In this document: positions 43,238-53,407 of the stretch, one piece after another
Layout: every line of letters starts with the position of its first letter
Numbering within the stretch: position 1 is the first letter of the stretch
DNA from: Xanthomonas arboricola pv. populi
Lineage (GTDB): Bacteria; Pseudomonadota; Gammaproteobacteria; Xanthomonadales; Xanthomonadaceae
NCBI RefSeq assembly: GCF_002939945.1
Contig: NZ_MDEB01000001.1
Location: forward strand, 682,001 to 746,000
Reading direction: 5' to 3'
Length of the DNA stretch: 64,000 nucleotides
Translations under genes and position numbers: made by a program
Notes under the pieces: model-generated
The model's input: the letters and a program-made list of their open reading frames with translations, nothing else
Databases searched by the model: none
What the model was told of the DNA's origin: nothing

Positions 43238-44878
43238 TCACCCAATGCTTCGTGGCTTGACAGCCTCTTCCTGCGCCACAAGTCTTTCCTGCGCCTGACT
43301 CTGCGCTTGCGCCAAGGTACGCGCATCTAGCTCTTGCAGCTTTGCCAGCGATTGCTCCACCGGCGTACTGACTGCCACGTCAGTGGGCATGCTGGCGCGC
43401 AGATGGGCCGGGTTGCTGGGTTCGCCCTGTACCACGAACACGGTGGCACCGGCCGCTGCACGCGGCGTCTGGTTGCTCAGCATTACGTGGTCGATGCGCT
43501 CGAGCCCGTGCTCCTTTGCCAGATAGGCCAGGCTGGCGCTCATCCGCTCGCTGTGCGCATCGCTGGTACGACCCATGCTGGCGTCCAACCGGCCAACCAA
43601 GGTGCTGGCCTGTGCATGCAACGGATGAGGCGCGGGTTGGGCGTCTTCTGCGTCTGCCTGTCGTGGCCTCCCAGGCACAGGCGCTGCAGGCCCGCCGTTC
43701 TGCCGCTCCTCCTGCCCTGGCTGTACCCCTTCACGCCCTCGCCCTTGGTCCTGATGCTGCTCCCGCACCGGCCCGGGTGTGGTGCTGGTCAGCACGTATT
43801 GCCAGCGCGTCTGCGCAGGGTTGCCTTGAACCGCCGCGATGAACCCATCGTACTCGGCTGGATGAATTGTCTGGCAGCCAGCCGAATCGGTACTGCCGCT
43901 GGAACCGCGATGAATCTTGAAGGTGTCGTTGAGATTTTGCACACCGTTGAGATCGGCTTGATCAAACCAGCCGTCCGCATTGCTATCCCGCTGTACGCCG
44001 CCCCTCCCTGCATCGACTGCCGCCTGACTTGGGCGTAATGCGTTGTCTTGGGTGCCTGGCCGGCTGGGATTTGGGTGCTGCCCCATCCGCATCTCGATGG
44101 TGCCTTCGCTCAGGCGACCGAGATCCCTGATGCCATCGGCATTGACATCCTCGCCTTCGATCTTCCTTGGCCTTGTGATGCTCTCAAAGCCCGGCGACGG
44201 TGCAAATGTCCTGTTCTCTATGCCGCCTTCCGCACGCGGGCGCCGCCCCGTGTTGCCTGCATGATGATCGTATTGCGCTGTCGGCTCGGTGTTTGCTTGC
44301 TGGGCCACCTGCGTATGACGCGTGCCATCGGCATCTTTCCAAAGCACGACCAGTCGATCGTTGTAGACGCCCGTGCCGCCCTGAGCTTCGTTGATGGCAG
44401 GGGTTGCCGGATCGTCGCTCCGCAAGCTTCCGGCATGCGCGCGATCCTGCATGGCCGCAAGCGTTGAGTTTTCCTGGCGAAGGCCCAATACCACGCGCTC
44501 GTTGGGTCGCGAGAGTGTCTCGTGCGCGGCCTCGTTACCTCTCACCTGCACGATGCTCGCATAGACGTCATAGCGCTGTGCGTCGCTCAAGGCAGCCATT
44601 TGCGCCTGCGGCGGAATTGCTGGCTGGTTTGACGCGGCTAGTTGCAAGCGTTGCAGCACACTGGCATCCGCAGCGGCGACCGGCCCTTGTTGTTGATTGG
44701 CGATTGCACCGGCGGACGCTGCGCCGACGTAGCGATCCAGTGCGTCACGCACGACCTCTGACTGGCCTTGTCTGCGCTCATCAAGCATGCCCAGCGCCTC
44801 GGCCTGTCGATTGGCGTTGAACAACGCAGAAATCTGGTCGGCGGTCGCACGGATGTCTAAATCGTTGGATCTCGCCAT
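43238..44878 (-). CDS. XVIPCD-containing T4SS antibacterial effector (X-Tfe), peptidoglycan-targeting candidate
   Basis: 546-residue putative toxin delivered into rival bacteria by the Xanthomonas VirB/VirD4 T4SS. The C-terminal about 420-540 is the XVIPCD recognition tail: GRTSDAHSERMSASLAYLAK, HVMLSNQTP, ATVFVVQGEPSNPAHLRA, MPTDVAVSTPVEQSLAKLQ and a Gln-rich end. The toxic region (about 165-365) has VYNDRLVVLWKDADGTRH, two EF-hand-like loops DVNADGIRD (244-252) and DSNADGWFD (298-306), and FKIHRGSSGSTDSAGCQTIH with H323 and C335, a His...Cys pattern reminiscent of L,D-transpeptidase-like peptidoglycan enzymes. Start at 44878 is fixed by AAGGAG. It lies 23 nt after its presumed immunity gene. 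Enzyme class is a guess; the secretion tail is confident. Confidence 0.87.
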   Translation of the reverse strand: MARSNDLDIRATADQISALFNANRQAEALGMLDERRQGQSEVVRDALDRYVGAASAGAIANQQQGPVAAADASVLQRLQLAASNQPAIPPQAQMAALSDAQRYDVYASIVQVRGNEAAHETLSRPNERVVLGLRQENSTLAAMQDRAHAGSLRSDDPATPAINEAQGGTGVYNDRLVVLWKDADGTRHTQVAQQANTEPTAQYDHHAGNTGRRPRAEGGIENRTFAPSPGFESITRPRKIEGEDVNADGIRDLGRLSEGTIEMRMGQHPNPSRPGTQDNALRPSQAAVDAGRGGVQRDSNADGWFDQADLNGVQNLNDTFKIHRGSSGSTDSAGCQTIHPAEYDGFIAAVQGNPAQTRWQYVLTSTTPGPVREQHQDQGRGREGVQPGQEERQNGGPAAPVPGRPRQADAEDAQPAPHPLHAQASTLVGRLDASMGRTSDAHSERMSASLAYLAKEHGLERIDHVMLSNQTPRAAAGATVFVVQGEPSNPAHLRASMPTDVAVSTPVEQSLAKLQELDARTLAQAQSQAQERLVAQEEAVKPRSIG

Positions 44879-44901
44879 TTCGATGCTCCTTGCAGAAGTG
44901 G

Positions 44902-45825
44902 TCACTCGCTGATGAAACGGTCCTCACCATCTGGATAATCCGCACATGCCGGTTCGCCTGTGCGCTGCTGGCGACACGGCCACTGCGCTCTAGCGACTCG
45001 TTCTACCAGCTCGAAGCGTTCGCCTGTCCACCGAAGAAAACCAAAATGGGCGTAAGACCCGACACGCTTCGGGTCATCGGTGGCCAGCGGCTGGTCAGGA
45101 TCGAATTCCATCAACCATCGCATCGTCGGTGCCAAGGGCAGCTTGTCGTCGAACAGAAAAAGCTCCGAGCCGCCGTGGTCGTTTTGCCTGGCAACATCTT
45201 CTACAGTCAGGCCAGGCGCTGGCGGAAACACCGCTGCACTGACATCGCGTGCGGTGCCGTCCTTGGTGACGCGATACGCCTTTCGCCCTTTGCCTGACTG
45301 GCACGCGAGGCCAGCTTCGCCCGCGCCACATTTCACCGGCCAGACCAGGTACACCGTTTTGTCAGGATCCGCACTTTCAAAAGAACGGATCGTCAGATCA
45401 CCCGCAACCACGGTGAAGTCCGCGCGCCGTCCCAGGCCGAGTGCGGCCACGTATACGGCATCGCGCAGGCTCGCTTCGCGCGCTTGCGGCGAGGCATCGA
45501 CCGCATCTGCAGGCAGGGCAAGCAATGCAGCCGCCATATGCGCAGGTGCCGGGCCTTTGCAAAACCCGTCCCTTAGCAAAGGCGCAGGCGAGGAGCCCTG
45601 TGATTGCGTACGGTCCACACAGACGGCGCCCATCTGCCGTTCCAGCTTGAAGGACACCCAAGGTGAAGGCGTGGCAGCAGGCGCCTGAGGAAAGGACGAT
45701 GCTTCGTGTGCACCACTTGGGGGTTTTGCGGCAGCCTGTTCCATCGAAAGCCGTGCACACCCAAGCGTCATGATGGGCACCAGCGCGGTCGCCACGATGC
45801 AATGCGTCAGCTTCTTCACGGGCAT
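44902..45825 (-). CDS. Putative immunity lipoprotein (X-Tfi) for the adjacent effector
   Basis: 307-residue lipoprotein: signal peptide with lipobox TLGC (HCIVATALVPIMTLGCARLS). It is placed immediately upstream of the XVIPCD effector on the same strand, as is usual for X-Tfi genes that protect the producer in the periplasm. The mature part has several cysteines (GAVCVDRTQ, DGFCKGPAP, WPVKCGAGEAGLACQSG, WPCRQQRTGEPACAD) that could form disulfides. No known domain. The start at 45825 gives a short lysine-containing N region; longer in-frame extensions lack any signal-like character. Confidence 0.78.
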   Translation of the reverse strand: MPVKKLTHCIVATALVPIMTLGCARLSMEQAAAKPPSGAHEASSFPQAPAATPSPWVSFKLERQMGAVCVDRTQSQGSSPAPLLRDGFCKGPAPAHMAAALLALPADAVDASPQAREASLRDAVYVAALGLGRRADFTVVAGDLTIRSFESADPDKTVYLVWPVKCGAGEAGLACQSGKGRKAYRVTKDGTARDVSAAVFPPAPGLTVEDVARQNDHGGSELFLFDDKLPLAPTMRWLMEFDPDQPLATDDPKRVGSYAHFGFLRWTGERFELVERVARAQWPCRQQRTGEPACADYPDGEDRFISE

Positions 45826-46326
45826 CCTTGAACGGAGAGGACGAACGCCACGGACTGTGGCCGCATGAGGAGGCTCGGTCAAGTGACTGATCGCAGACGA
45901 AAACGGTTCGGCGACACTCTCATTTCGGGACCGAAATAGACGCTGCATCCCGCAAAGACGCCATCTGGTATGGACTCAGCGCGACTGTCCGGGGTGAGCA
46001 GCAATTCGGATGGTTCGGAACGTTCAACCAACGCGCTGCGTGCAGCTCCATGTGATCGCCAGCATTGCACAAAGAGGTCGAAGTGGCCTGTGTTAAAGCC
46101 AGCCTAGAACATGGATGACCCATAGGCGCTGCCCCGTCCCTTCCTGATTTACCGCACCAGTCATCCGACAACGACTTCGCCTGAGCGACGGCCGATCACG
46201 ACCATCTCGTACCACCTGCCCATTGACCGTACTGGGCAGCGGCAAGCGCACCTCGATTAGCGAGCAGGTGCGCGCACGCCATCGAAAGCCCTCTGCCCGC
46301 TCGCACCTTGCCTACTCGCGCCCTGC
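45826..46326. other. Intergenic region upstream of the immunity gene
   Basis: About 500 bp between the immunity gene start and the end of bdcR. It must contain the effector operon's promoter. I see no repeat, tRNA or further credible gene; the base composition is slightly less GC-rich than the flanks. Confidence 0.4.
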
Positions 46327-46917
46327 CTATCCGCGCAGCGCCGCCCGAATCCCCTCCCCCGCCAACCGCGCACTCGCCAACAGACGCTCTAGGCTCTGCC
46401 CATGCCGGGCGCTGGCGGACAGCCCGGCCATGGTGGTGCTCACGAAGTCCGCCAGCCGGTCGGCGTCGTGCGGGCACTGCTGGGCGATGTGGGAGCGGAT
46501 CAACTCCTGGGCGGCGACATGAAAACCGCAGGCCGCCTCGCGCGCCTGCGCGTCGTTGCTGCGCGTGCCCTCCAGCACCAGGCAGCCGGTGGCGGCGGGG
46601 TCTGCGGCGTAGCAGCGGGCGGCCTGCTCCAGCACGTCGGCCAGGGCGTCGGCCAGCGGGCGGGCGGTGTCCAGGATCTGTGGCAGCGGGATGGCCCCGG
46701 TCTGCGCGTAGCGGTCGAGGATGCGCGCATACAGGCCAGCCTTGCTGCCGAAGGCGGCGTAGAAACTGGGCGGGTTGATGCCCAGCGCCTGGGTGAGGTC
46801 GGCCACGCTCAATGCGTCGTAGCCGCGCGCATGGAACAGCTGCTGCGCGGTGGCGACCGCTTGATCCGGGTCGAATGCGCGCGGCCGGCCGCGCGCCCGG
46901 GAGGTTTCTGTAGTCAT
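46327..46917 (-). CDS. bdcR: TetR-family repressor BdcR
   Basis: 196-residue TetR regulator closely matching E. coli BdcR (YjgJ). The N-terminal RGRPRAFDPDQAVATAQQLF, GYDALSVADLTQALGINPPS and FYAAFGSKAGLYARIL form the helix-turn-helix; the ligand domain carries ATGCLVLEGTRSNDAQ and STTMAGLSASARHGQS, as in BdcR. It is divergent from bdcA with 70 bp between starts, the same arrangement as in E. coli, and should repress bdcA by binding that gap. Confidence 0.87.
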   Translation of the reverse strand: MTTETSRARGRPRAFDPDQAVATAQQLFHARGYDALSVADLTQALGINPPSFYAAFGSKAGLYARILDRYAQTGAIPLPQILDTARPLADALADVLEQAARCYAADPAATGCLVLEGTRSNDAQAREAACGFHVAAQELIRSHIAQQCPHDADRLADFVSTTMAGLSASARHGQSLERLLASARLAGEGIRAALRG

Positions 46918-46952
46918 TGTTACAAAATCCTTGACGGCAGGCGAAATCTATT

Positions 46953-46970
46953 ATGTATTGCTCGCTACAT
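46953..46970. promoter_or_regulatory. Candidate BdcR operator
   Basis: Inverted repeat ATGTA-N8-TACAT within an A+T-rich patch centred in the bdcR-bdcA divergent gap. Flanking tta/taa extend the symmetry. Position and symmetry suit a TetR-family operator overlapping both promoters. Confidence 0.5.
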
Positions 46971-46987
46971 TAATTGCGAGGTGATGC

Positions 46988-47701
46988 ATGTCAGCGTTCA
47001 AAGACAAGTCGGTGTTGGTGCTCGGTGGCAGCCGGGGGATTGGGGCCGCCATCGTGCGGCGCTTCGTGGCCGAGGGCGCACGGGTGACGTTTACCTATGC
47101 CGGTTCTGCCGACGCGGCGCAGCGCCTGGCCGGTGACACCGGCAGCACTGCGGTGCTGGCCGACAGCGCCGACCGTGATGCGGTCATCGCCACGGTGCGC
47201 CGCAGCGGGCCGCTGGATGTGCTGGTGGTCAACTCCGGCATCGCCTTGTTCGGCGACGCCCTGGAACAGGATCCGGACGCAGTGGACCGGCTGTTCCGCA
47301 TCAACGTGCACGCGCCCTACCACGCCGCCGTGGAGGCAGCGCGGCAGATGCCGTCCGGCGGGCGGATCATCGTGATCGGCTCGGTCAACGGCGACCGCAT
47401 GCCGCTGCCCGGCATGGCGTCCTACGCGCTGAGCAAATCCGCGTTGCAAGGGCTGGCGCGCGGGCTGGCCCGCGACTTCGGGCCGCGTGGCATCACCATC
47501 AACGTGGTGCAACCGGGCCCGATCGATACCGACGCCAACCCGGAAAACGGGCCGATGAAAGACCTGATGCACAGCTTCATGGCGATCAAGCGCCACGGCC
47601 GCGCCGACGAAGTGGCCGGCATGGTGGCCTGGCTGGCTGGCCCGGAAGCAGGCTTTGTCACCGGGGCGATGCATACGATCGATGGTGCGTTTGGGGCGTG
47701 A
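46988..47701 (+). CDS. bdcA: SDR-family c-di-GMP-binding biofilm dispersal protein BdcA
   Basis: 237-residue short-chain dehydrogenase very similar to E. coli BdcA (YjgI): VLVLGGSRGIGAAIVRRFV, FTYAGSADAAQRLAGDTG, AVLADSADRDAVI, HAPYHAAVEAARQMP, IGSVNGDRMPLPGMASYALS and the C terminus EAGFVTGAMHTIDGAFGA. The YALSK active site is present, with Ser in IGSVNG. In E. coli BdcA increases dispersal, apparently by binding c-di-GMP. Here it sits between two T4SS effector/immunity pairs; that neighbourhood may be accidental. Confidence 0.9.
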   Translation: MSAFKDKSVLVLGGSRGIGAAIVRRFVAEGARVTFTYAGSADAAQRLAGDTGSTAVLADSADRDAVIATVRRSGPLDVLVVNSGIALFGDALEQDPDAVDRLFRINVHAPYHAAVEAARQMPSGGRIIVIGSVNGDRMPLPGMASYALSKSALQGLARGLARDFGPRGITINVVQPGPIDTDANPENGPMKDLMHSFMAIKRHGRADEVAGMVAWLAGPEAGFVTGAMHTIDGAFGA

Positions 47702-47955
47702 CGCGGCGACGCTGCGTTGATGGCACTGCGGCTCGACACGTGCGACCGATGGCGGCAAACGCCCTCCGTCAACACACATGGCGAGCTGACGTTGCACCGC
47801 CAGCGTCTTGATTCACCGGCATCTCCTGCCGGCAGCGCGTGATCGCATTCCCATGTCATGCGGCGCATGGCACGGGTCATCGCAGGCTTGGTCCTTGCTG
47901 TCGCGCTCATCCCAGGTTGCCTATAGTTGCGGCGAACCCTGCAATGGATTGACCA

Positions 47956-48819
47956 ATGCGCATGATGTCATCCGGCCGGTGCCTGGCCCTTGCACTCGCC
48001 GTTGCTGTGACCGGCAGTGCTTGTGCACGGACGCCATCACCCGAACAGAAAAGGACTTCCCCCATGCCAGACAACGTCACCACAGGCCGCACCATCAACG
48101 GGCACACCTATTCGGACGCTCCGGTTGACGTGAAGCTGGGGCCGAACACCTTCCGCATCCCCGCCAACTACCTGGACAGCCAGATCGCGCCATGGCCGGG
48201 CGAAGGCGTCACGCTGGTCATCGAGTGGCCAGACATGACCCCCACCCCGCCCGGGGCACGGGCCAACCCGCGTACGAATGATTTCCGCAAGGAAATTTCC
48301 GTGTCGATCGACTACATCGACCGTGTTCCCATTGAGGTATTGCTTGAGCGTTTCTCGTCAAACGATAGGCGTACAGAGGCAGACTCAGTTGAGCGGGGCA
48401 ATCCTGTCGCCCGGCTCGATCTCCGCATCGCACAGCCTGAAGCATTCGGATTAACGCCCTATGCCATTGATGAGGAGAAGATGGCGGCATATGTAAAAGC
48501 GTATGAAGCCCACCACGGCGAGCCTCCGACGCGCAACCCTGCGTTTGAAGACGACTGGTACGTCGCGCGCGACTCCAGCGGCAATTTGACCACGTTCATC
48601 AAGTGCGACAGCAAAAAATTTCGAGCAGATGGCGTTCGGCTGGAGGGATCTGAAGTGGTCCATGAAAAAGGTGCCGTTGCTGCAAGTTGCGTCCACTACT
48701 TCTCTGACATCGAAAACAAACTTTCCATCAGTCTCAACTACAAGCGTGCATTCCTGAAGGACTGGAAGCGCATGGAAGATGCGGTGAGGAACGTATTAAC
48801 CCGCACTAAAATTCAGTGA
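47956..48819 (+). CDS. Putative immunity lipoprotein (X-Tfi) for the second effector
   Basis: 287-residue exported protein with a signal peptide ending in a lipobox-like GSAC (LALALAVAVTGSACARTPS). The mature part starts with a NGHTYSDAPVDVKLGPNTFR segment and is otherwise unrecognised; it looks mixed alpha/beta with two further cysteines (FIKCDSKK, AASCVHYFS). It lies 25 bp upstream of an XVIPCD effector in the same direction, the usual X-Tfi/X-Tfe order. Two Met codons (47956, 47962) are possible starts. Immunity role inferred from position and lipoprotein signal. Confidence 0.75.
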   Translation: MRMMSSGRCLALALAVAVTGSACARTPSPEQKRTSPMPDNVTTGRTINGHTYSDAPVDVKLGPNTFRIPANYLDSQIAPWPGEGVTLVIEWPDMTPTPPGARANPRTNDFRKEISVSIDYIDRVPIEVLLERFSSNDRRTEADSVERGNPVARLDLRIAQPEAFGLTPYAIDEEKMAAYVKAYEAHHGEPPTRNPAFEDDWYVARDSSGNLTTFIKCDSKKFRADGVRLEGSEVVHEKGAVAASCVHYFSDIENKLSISLNYKRAFLKDWKRMEDAVRNVLTRTKIQ

Positions 48820-48844
48820 TTAGCGTATTTACAGGGAGTAGCCG

Positions 48845-50170
48845 GTGAGCGGACTGAGTGAGCAGGATCTGGAAATTCTTTCCAACTATGCGAATAAAGG
48901 CAATCGCGAGCTATATTGGAACTATCTCTCGCAGCTTGATGGAGCAGACGGCTATGGGACGCTGGCATTAGGCGTAGTGCGCAACGACAGCTTGCCAGGG
49001 CAAGTGGCTAACAATTACGCGCAAGACTATGCCAGGACACAGCACGATACTGGCTCTCGTTTTGCCAATGCTGAATTGAGCGAACGCCAGTGGGAAGAGT
49101 TCGGGCAAACGCTGCTCAAGAAGGATTTTGAGCTTCGACAAGCTTGGTTCGACAAAGAGCGTCCGGATATGGCACTGAACCTTCCCGGCAAGGACGTCAT
49201 GCGAGCACACGACCAAGCCTTCCTGGACCATGAGCTCGACCCCAACTGCTGGACCCCACGCGTCCTCCTGCAAGCGGCCCTGGAAAAAAGCGGCCCCCAG
49301 AAGCTGGAACAAATCTGGACCAACATGCTCGACAACGCGTACGTCGGCGCCACTCGCATCAGCAACACCGGCTACGAGACCTTTGCGCAGATGGGACTGG
49401 CGGCCGGCAGCCAGTACCTGGCCAAGCTCGGCACCACCGAGGCGATCCAGATGCTGGAAGGCCGCTCCGCCGTCGACCCGAATGTGATCGGCAGCAACAG
49501 CTTCTATGCGATGTACTTCGAGAAAGAACAGAAGTGGGTGAACGTCAGCGCAGGCGGCGGGCATCTGTCCATGCGCGAAGAGACCAATGCCGGCCGTATC
49601 GCCGAACTCGACGATGCCCGCGCCGTGCGTCTGGAACGGCAGCAGAAAGCCACGCAGTTCCACGAAGACGACCCGTACCGCTCCATCACCCGCAGCCCGT
49701 TCACGGCATCGGCCGATGGTATGCCCGAGCGGACGCAGGCGCCTACCAAACTCGCCGAGATCGGCCCTGATCACCGGGACTACGCATTACTGCAGCAGGT
49801 GCGCGCGGGCGTGAACGCGATCGATGCGCACGCCGGGCGCACACCGGACGAGAACAGCGAGCGCCTCATCGCCAGCGTGATGACCCTCGCCCGCCAGAAC
49901 AATCTGGACCGGGCCGACCACGTGGTGCTGAGCCGACAGACTGCCGACAGCCCGGCCGGCCGCACCGTGTTTGTGGTGCAGGGCGAGTTGAACAACCCGG
50001 CGCACCTGCGCGCCCACATGCCGACCGACGTGGCCGTGCAGACGCCGGTGGAACAATCGCTGCAGCAACTGGAAGTCGCTAGCGCCGATCGCCAGCAGGC
50101 CTTGGCGCAGGGCCAGCAGCAGGAGACGGACAACCGGCAGCGTGAGAGTGCGTCGATGCGCATGGGATAA
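48845..50170 (+). CDS. XVIPCD-containing T4SS antibacterial effector (X-Tfe), toxin domain unrecognised
   Basis: 441-residue putative T4SS-delivered toxin. It starts with GTG at 48845 after CAGGGAG. The C-terminal about 310-415 is a full XVIPCD: YALLQQVRAGVNAIDAHAGR, ENSERLIASVMTLARQNNL, RADHVVLSRQT, GRTVFVVQGELNNPAHLRA, MPTDVAVQTPVEQSLQQLE, then a Gln-rich end. The N-terminal about 250 residues are the toxic region; readable segments are YGTLALGVVRNDSLPGQVAN, GKDVMRAHDQAFLDHELDPN and FYAMYFEKEQKWVNVSAGGG. I find no lysozyme, amidase, phospholipase GxSxG or nuclease motif. No signal peptide, as expected for T4SS cargo. The tail closely parallels the first effector's tail, but the N-terminal parts are unrelated. 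Confidence 0.87.
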   Translation: MSGLSEQDLEILSNYANKGNRELYWNYLSQLDGADGYGTLALGVVRNDSLPGQVANNYAQDYARTQHDTGSRFANAELSERQWEEFGQTLLKKDFELRQAWFDKERPDMALNLPGKDVMRAHDQAFLDHELDPNCWTPRVLLQAALEKSGPQKLEQIWTNMLDNAYVGATRISNTGYETFAQMGLAAGSQYLAKLGTTEAIQMLEGRSAVDPNVIGSNSFYAMYFEKEQKWVNVSAGGGHLSMREETNAGRIAELDDARAVRLERQQKATQFHEDDPYRSITRSPFTASADGMPERTQAPTKLAEIGPDHRDYALLQQVRAGVNAIDAHAGRTPDENSERLIASVMTLARQNNLDRADHVVLSRQTADSPAGRTVFVVQGELNNPAHLRAHMPTDVAVQTPVEQSLQQLEVASADRQQALAQGQQQETDNRQRESASMRMG

Positions 50171-50378
50171 GGCAGCGCTGCTCAGAGCACCTACCTGTCT
50201 ACTTCCGGCCGATCTCGATGCATGACGCGCGGCACTGGCCCTACCGTAGCCGGCCAGTGCAGGTCTGCGCGCATCCACGACAACGCAGCGTGCCCCACGA
50301 TGACAAAGCACCGGCGTAACCGCGCCAGCTGCGCCCCGGCGCCGCTGGAACTCATGGCAAATCAGCAACCCTCAAACG

Positions 50379-50407
50379 CCAACGGCCCGGACAAGCCGGG
50401 CCGTTGG
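50379..50407 (-). terminator. Probable purA terminator hairpin
   Basis: Perfect 12-bp GC-rich stem (ccaacggcccgg/ccgggccgttgg) with a 5-nt loop, 26 nt beyond the purA stop. Only a short, interrupted T stretch follows on the minus strand. Confidence 0.7.
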
Positions 50408-50432
50408 ACGATGCCGCGTCGGCGTCAGCCGA

Positions 50433-51932
<1,500 letters not shown>

Positions 51933-52063
51933 CTACCCCCGGCGAACGGCGGATCGGGGGGCTGGTCGGATTGCCGCTGGCTATCGGTTGCGCGGTGCTC
52001 CGGGCCCTGCCAGTCCCTAGCCTGGGAGTATCCCATGGCAAAAATCCCCCCCCATCGCGGGTC

Positions 52064-52128
52064 GTAGGAGCGCACCCGGACGCGACTGCTTCACCGGTAA
52101 CGCCTGTCGCGCCCGGGTGCGCTCCTAC
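52064..52128. repeat. REP pair (BIME-like), copy 1
   Basis: Two inverted REP units: gtaggagcgcacccgg-type on the left and the complementary gcccgggtgcgctcctac on the right, with a short centre. Together they form a long foldable palindrome. One of six copies in the window (five complete, one half). Confidence 0.88.
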
Positions 52129-52160
52129 GCTGCCCGTTGCGGTCGGAATGGACCACCCAC

Positions 52161-52346
52161 TCAGTGACGCACGATCCACAGCGCGATCGCGCCCAGCACC
52201 AGGGTCACACCGCCGATGGCACGCAGTTGGGCCGTGGGCAGGCTGAACAGCTGCTCGACCATGCGCTTCCAGGCGGCGGGCGCGGCGAACAGCAGCAGGC
52301 CTTCGATGACGGCGATCAGGCATAACGCGGACAGGAACTCGTGCAT
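52161..52346 (-). CDS. DUF2065 small membrane protein
   Basis: 61-residue inner-membrane protein with two hydrophobic segments (LSALCLIAVIEGLLLFAAPA and GVTLVLGAIALWIVRH) separated by the family's WKRMVEQLFSLPTAQLRAIG. DUF2065 proteins are usually encoded between hflC and purA, as here. Function unknown, possibly linked to the HflKC complex. Start is the ATG at 52346. Confidence 0.88.
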   Translation of the reverse strand: MHEFLSALCLIAVIEGLLLFAAPAAWKRMVEQLFSLPTAQLRAIGGVTLVLGAIALWIVRH

Positions 52347-52410
52347 CAGCAACACCAGGACAACGAGGGAGCTGCAGTGTGCCCGGTTCGGCACCCCGAC
52401 ACGCCACACC

Positions 52411-52475
52411 GTAGGAGCGCACCTGGGCGCGACAGGCATTGCCGGTAAAGCGGTCGCGCCCGGGTGCGCTCCTAC
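52411..52475. repeat. REP pair (BIME-like), copy 2
   Basis: Same palindromic element as 52064-52128, with the centre gacaggcattgccggtaaag. It lies just upstream of DUF2065. Confidence 0.9.
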
Positions 52476-52575
52476 GCGGCAAGGTGGCGAGCCTCGCAAG
52501 ATCTGCAGACCGTCCGAAGCACGATCACCGGTTCACGAGAAGCAACCGAATCAACGCCCCCACATGCCGCACCTC

Positions 52576-52640
52576 GTAGGAGCGCACCTGGGCGCGACGG
52601 GCATTGCCGGTAAAGCGGTCGCGCCCGGGTGCGCTCCTAC
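52576..52640. repeat. REP pair (BIME-like), copy 3
   Basis: Nearly identical to copy 2. It immediately flanks the 3' end of the RAYT gene. Confidence 0.9.
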
Positions 52641-52675
52641 GCGGCTAACAGGGTTGGATGCGCATTACTCACCTC

Positions 52676-53140
52676 TCAGAGCCAGACTGCGTCCCAGAAT
52701 GGGTAATCACCCACGCGGGTGACCAACCCGGCCCGCAGTGGATTGGCAATGAGGTAGCGCGCGGCTGCGTGCAGGTCGTCGTCTTTGCGCAATGCGTGGT
52801 CGTGATAGCTGCGGCTCCAGACCGGTGCGTGATGCTGGCGCTGATCGTTTACCGCGCGCGCTGCACACGCTTTCATGCGAGAGACGGCGTCGGCCAACGC
52901 GGTGGTGCGTCCGAGCTGCAACAGCCAATGCACATGATCCGGCATCAATACCCAGGCCAGCAGCCTGGCATCGGAGGGCGTTGCTGCGATGAATGCCCGG
53001 CAGGCGGTTGCTGCAAGCAGAAAATCTGCGAACACGGCGCGACGCTGCCATGTCGTGGTGGTCAGCAGGTAAACGCTGTTGGGGGCGCAATGCCTGCCAC
53101 GGCGCAGCGCGCGATGCCCTGGAGAATGGATGTTGGTCAT
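52676..53140 (-). CDS. REP-associated tyrosine transposase (RAYT)
   Basis: 154-residue Y1_Tnp/RAYT protein of the IS200/IS605 HUH nuclease superfamily, domesticated to mobilise or process REP palindromes. The metal-binding HUH motif is VLMPDHVHWLLQL. The catalytic tyrosine is the Y of AARYLIANPLRAGLV, and the N-terminal YLLTTTTWQRRAVFADFLLA is also typical. It is surrounded by five copies of one REP family (52064-53472), which are the expected substrates. It sits between hflC and DUF2065. Confidence 0.92.
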   Translation of the reverse strand: MTNIHSPGHRALRRGRHCAPNSVYLLTTTTWQRRAVFADFLLAATACRAFIAATPSDARLLAWVLMPDHVHWLLQLGRTTALADAVSRMKACAARAVNDQRQHHAPVWSRSYHDHALRKDDDLHAAARYLIANPLRAGLVTRVGDYPFWDAVWL

Positions 53141-53259
53141 GGCTCGATGCTGACGGCCTTGGACAAGGCGTGATATCGGCGGTTGGGGTGTTTTGCGCTC
53201 GGGAATTTCCTTGGCACCTGGGTATTGAAGACCAATAGCCAGGTATGTCGGGAAGGCCG

Positions 53260-53282
53260 GTCGCGCCCGGGTGCGCTCCTAC
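53260..53282. repeat. Half REP unit, copy 4
   Basis: Only the right arm tcgcgcccgggtgcgctcct is present, without the inverted partner, upstream of the RAYT gene. Confidence 0.8.
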
Positions 53283-53407
53283 CGGGCCGAGTCTGGTCAA
53301 CAAGACGGGAGAGGCGCGCCAGGCATCTGCTGATTCCAGACATGACCATCAGCATCGCGGTCCACGAAAGGCCATGCGCCCGACCCATCAGCCCACACGC
53401 ACCACGC

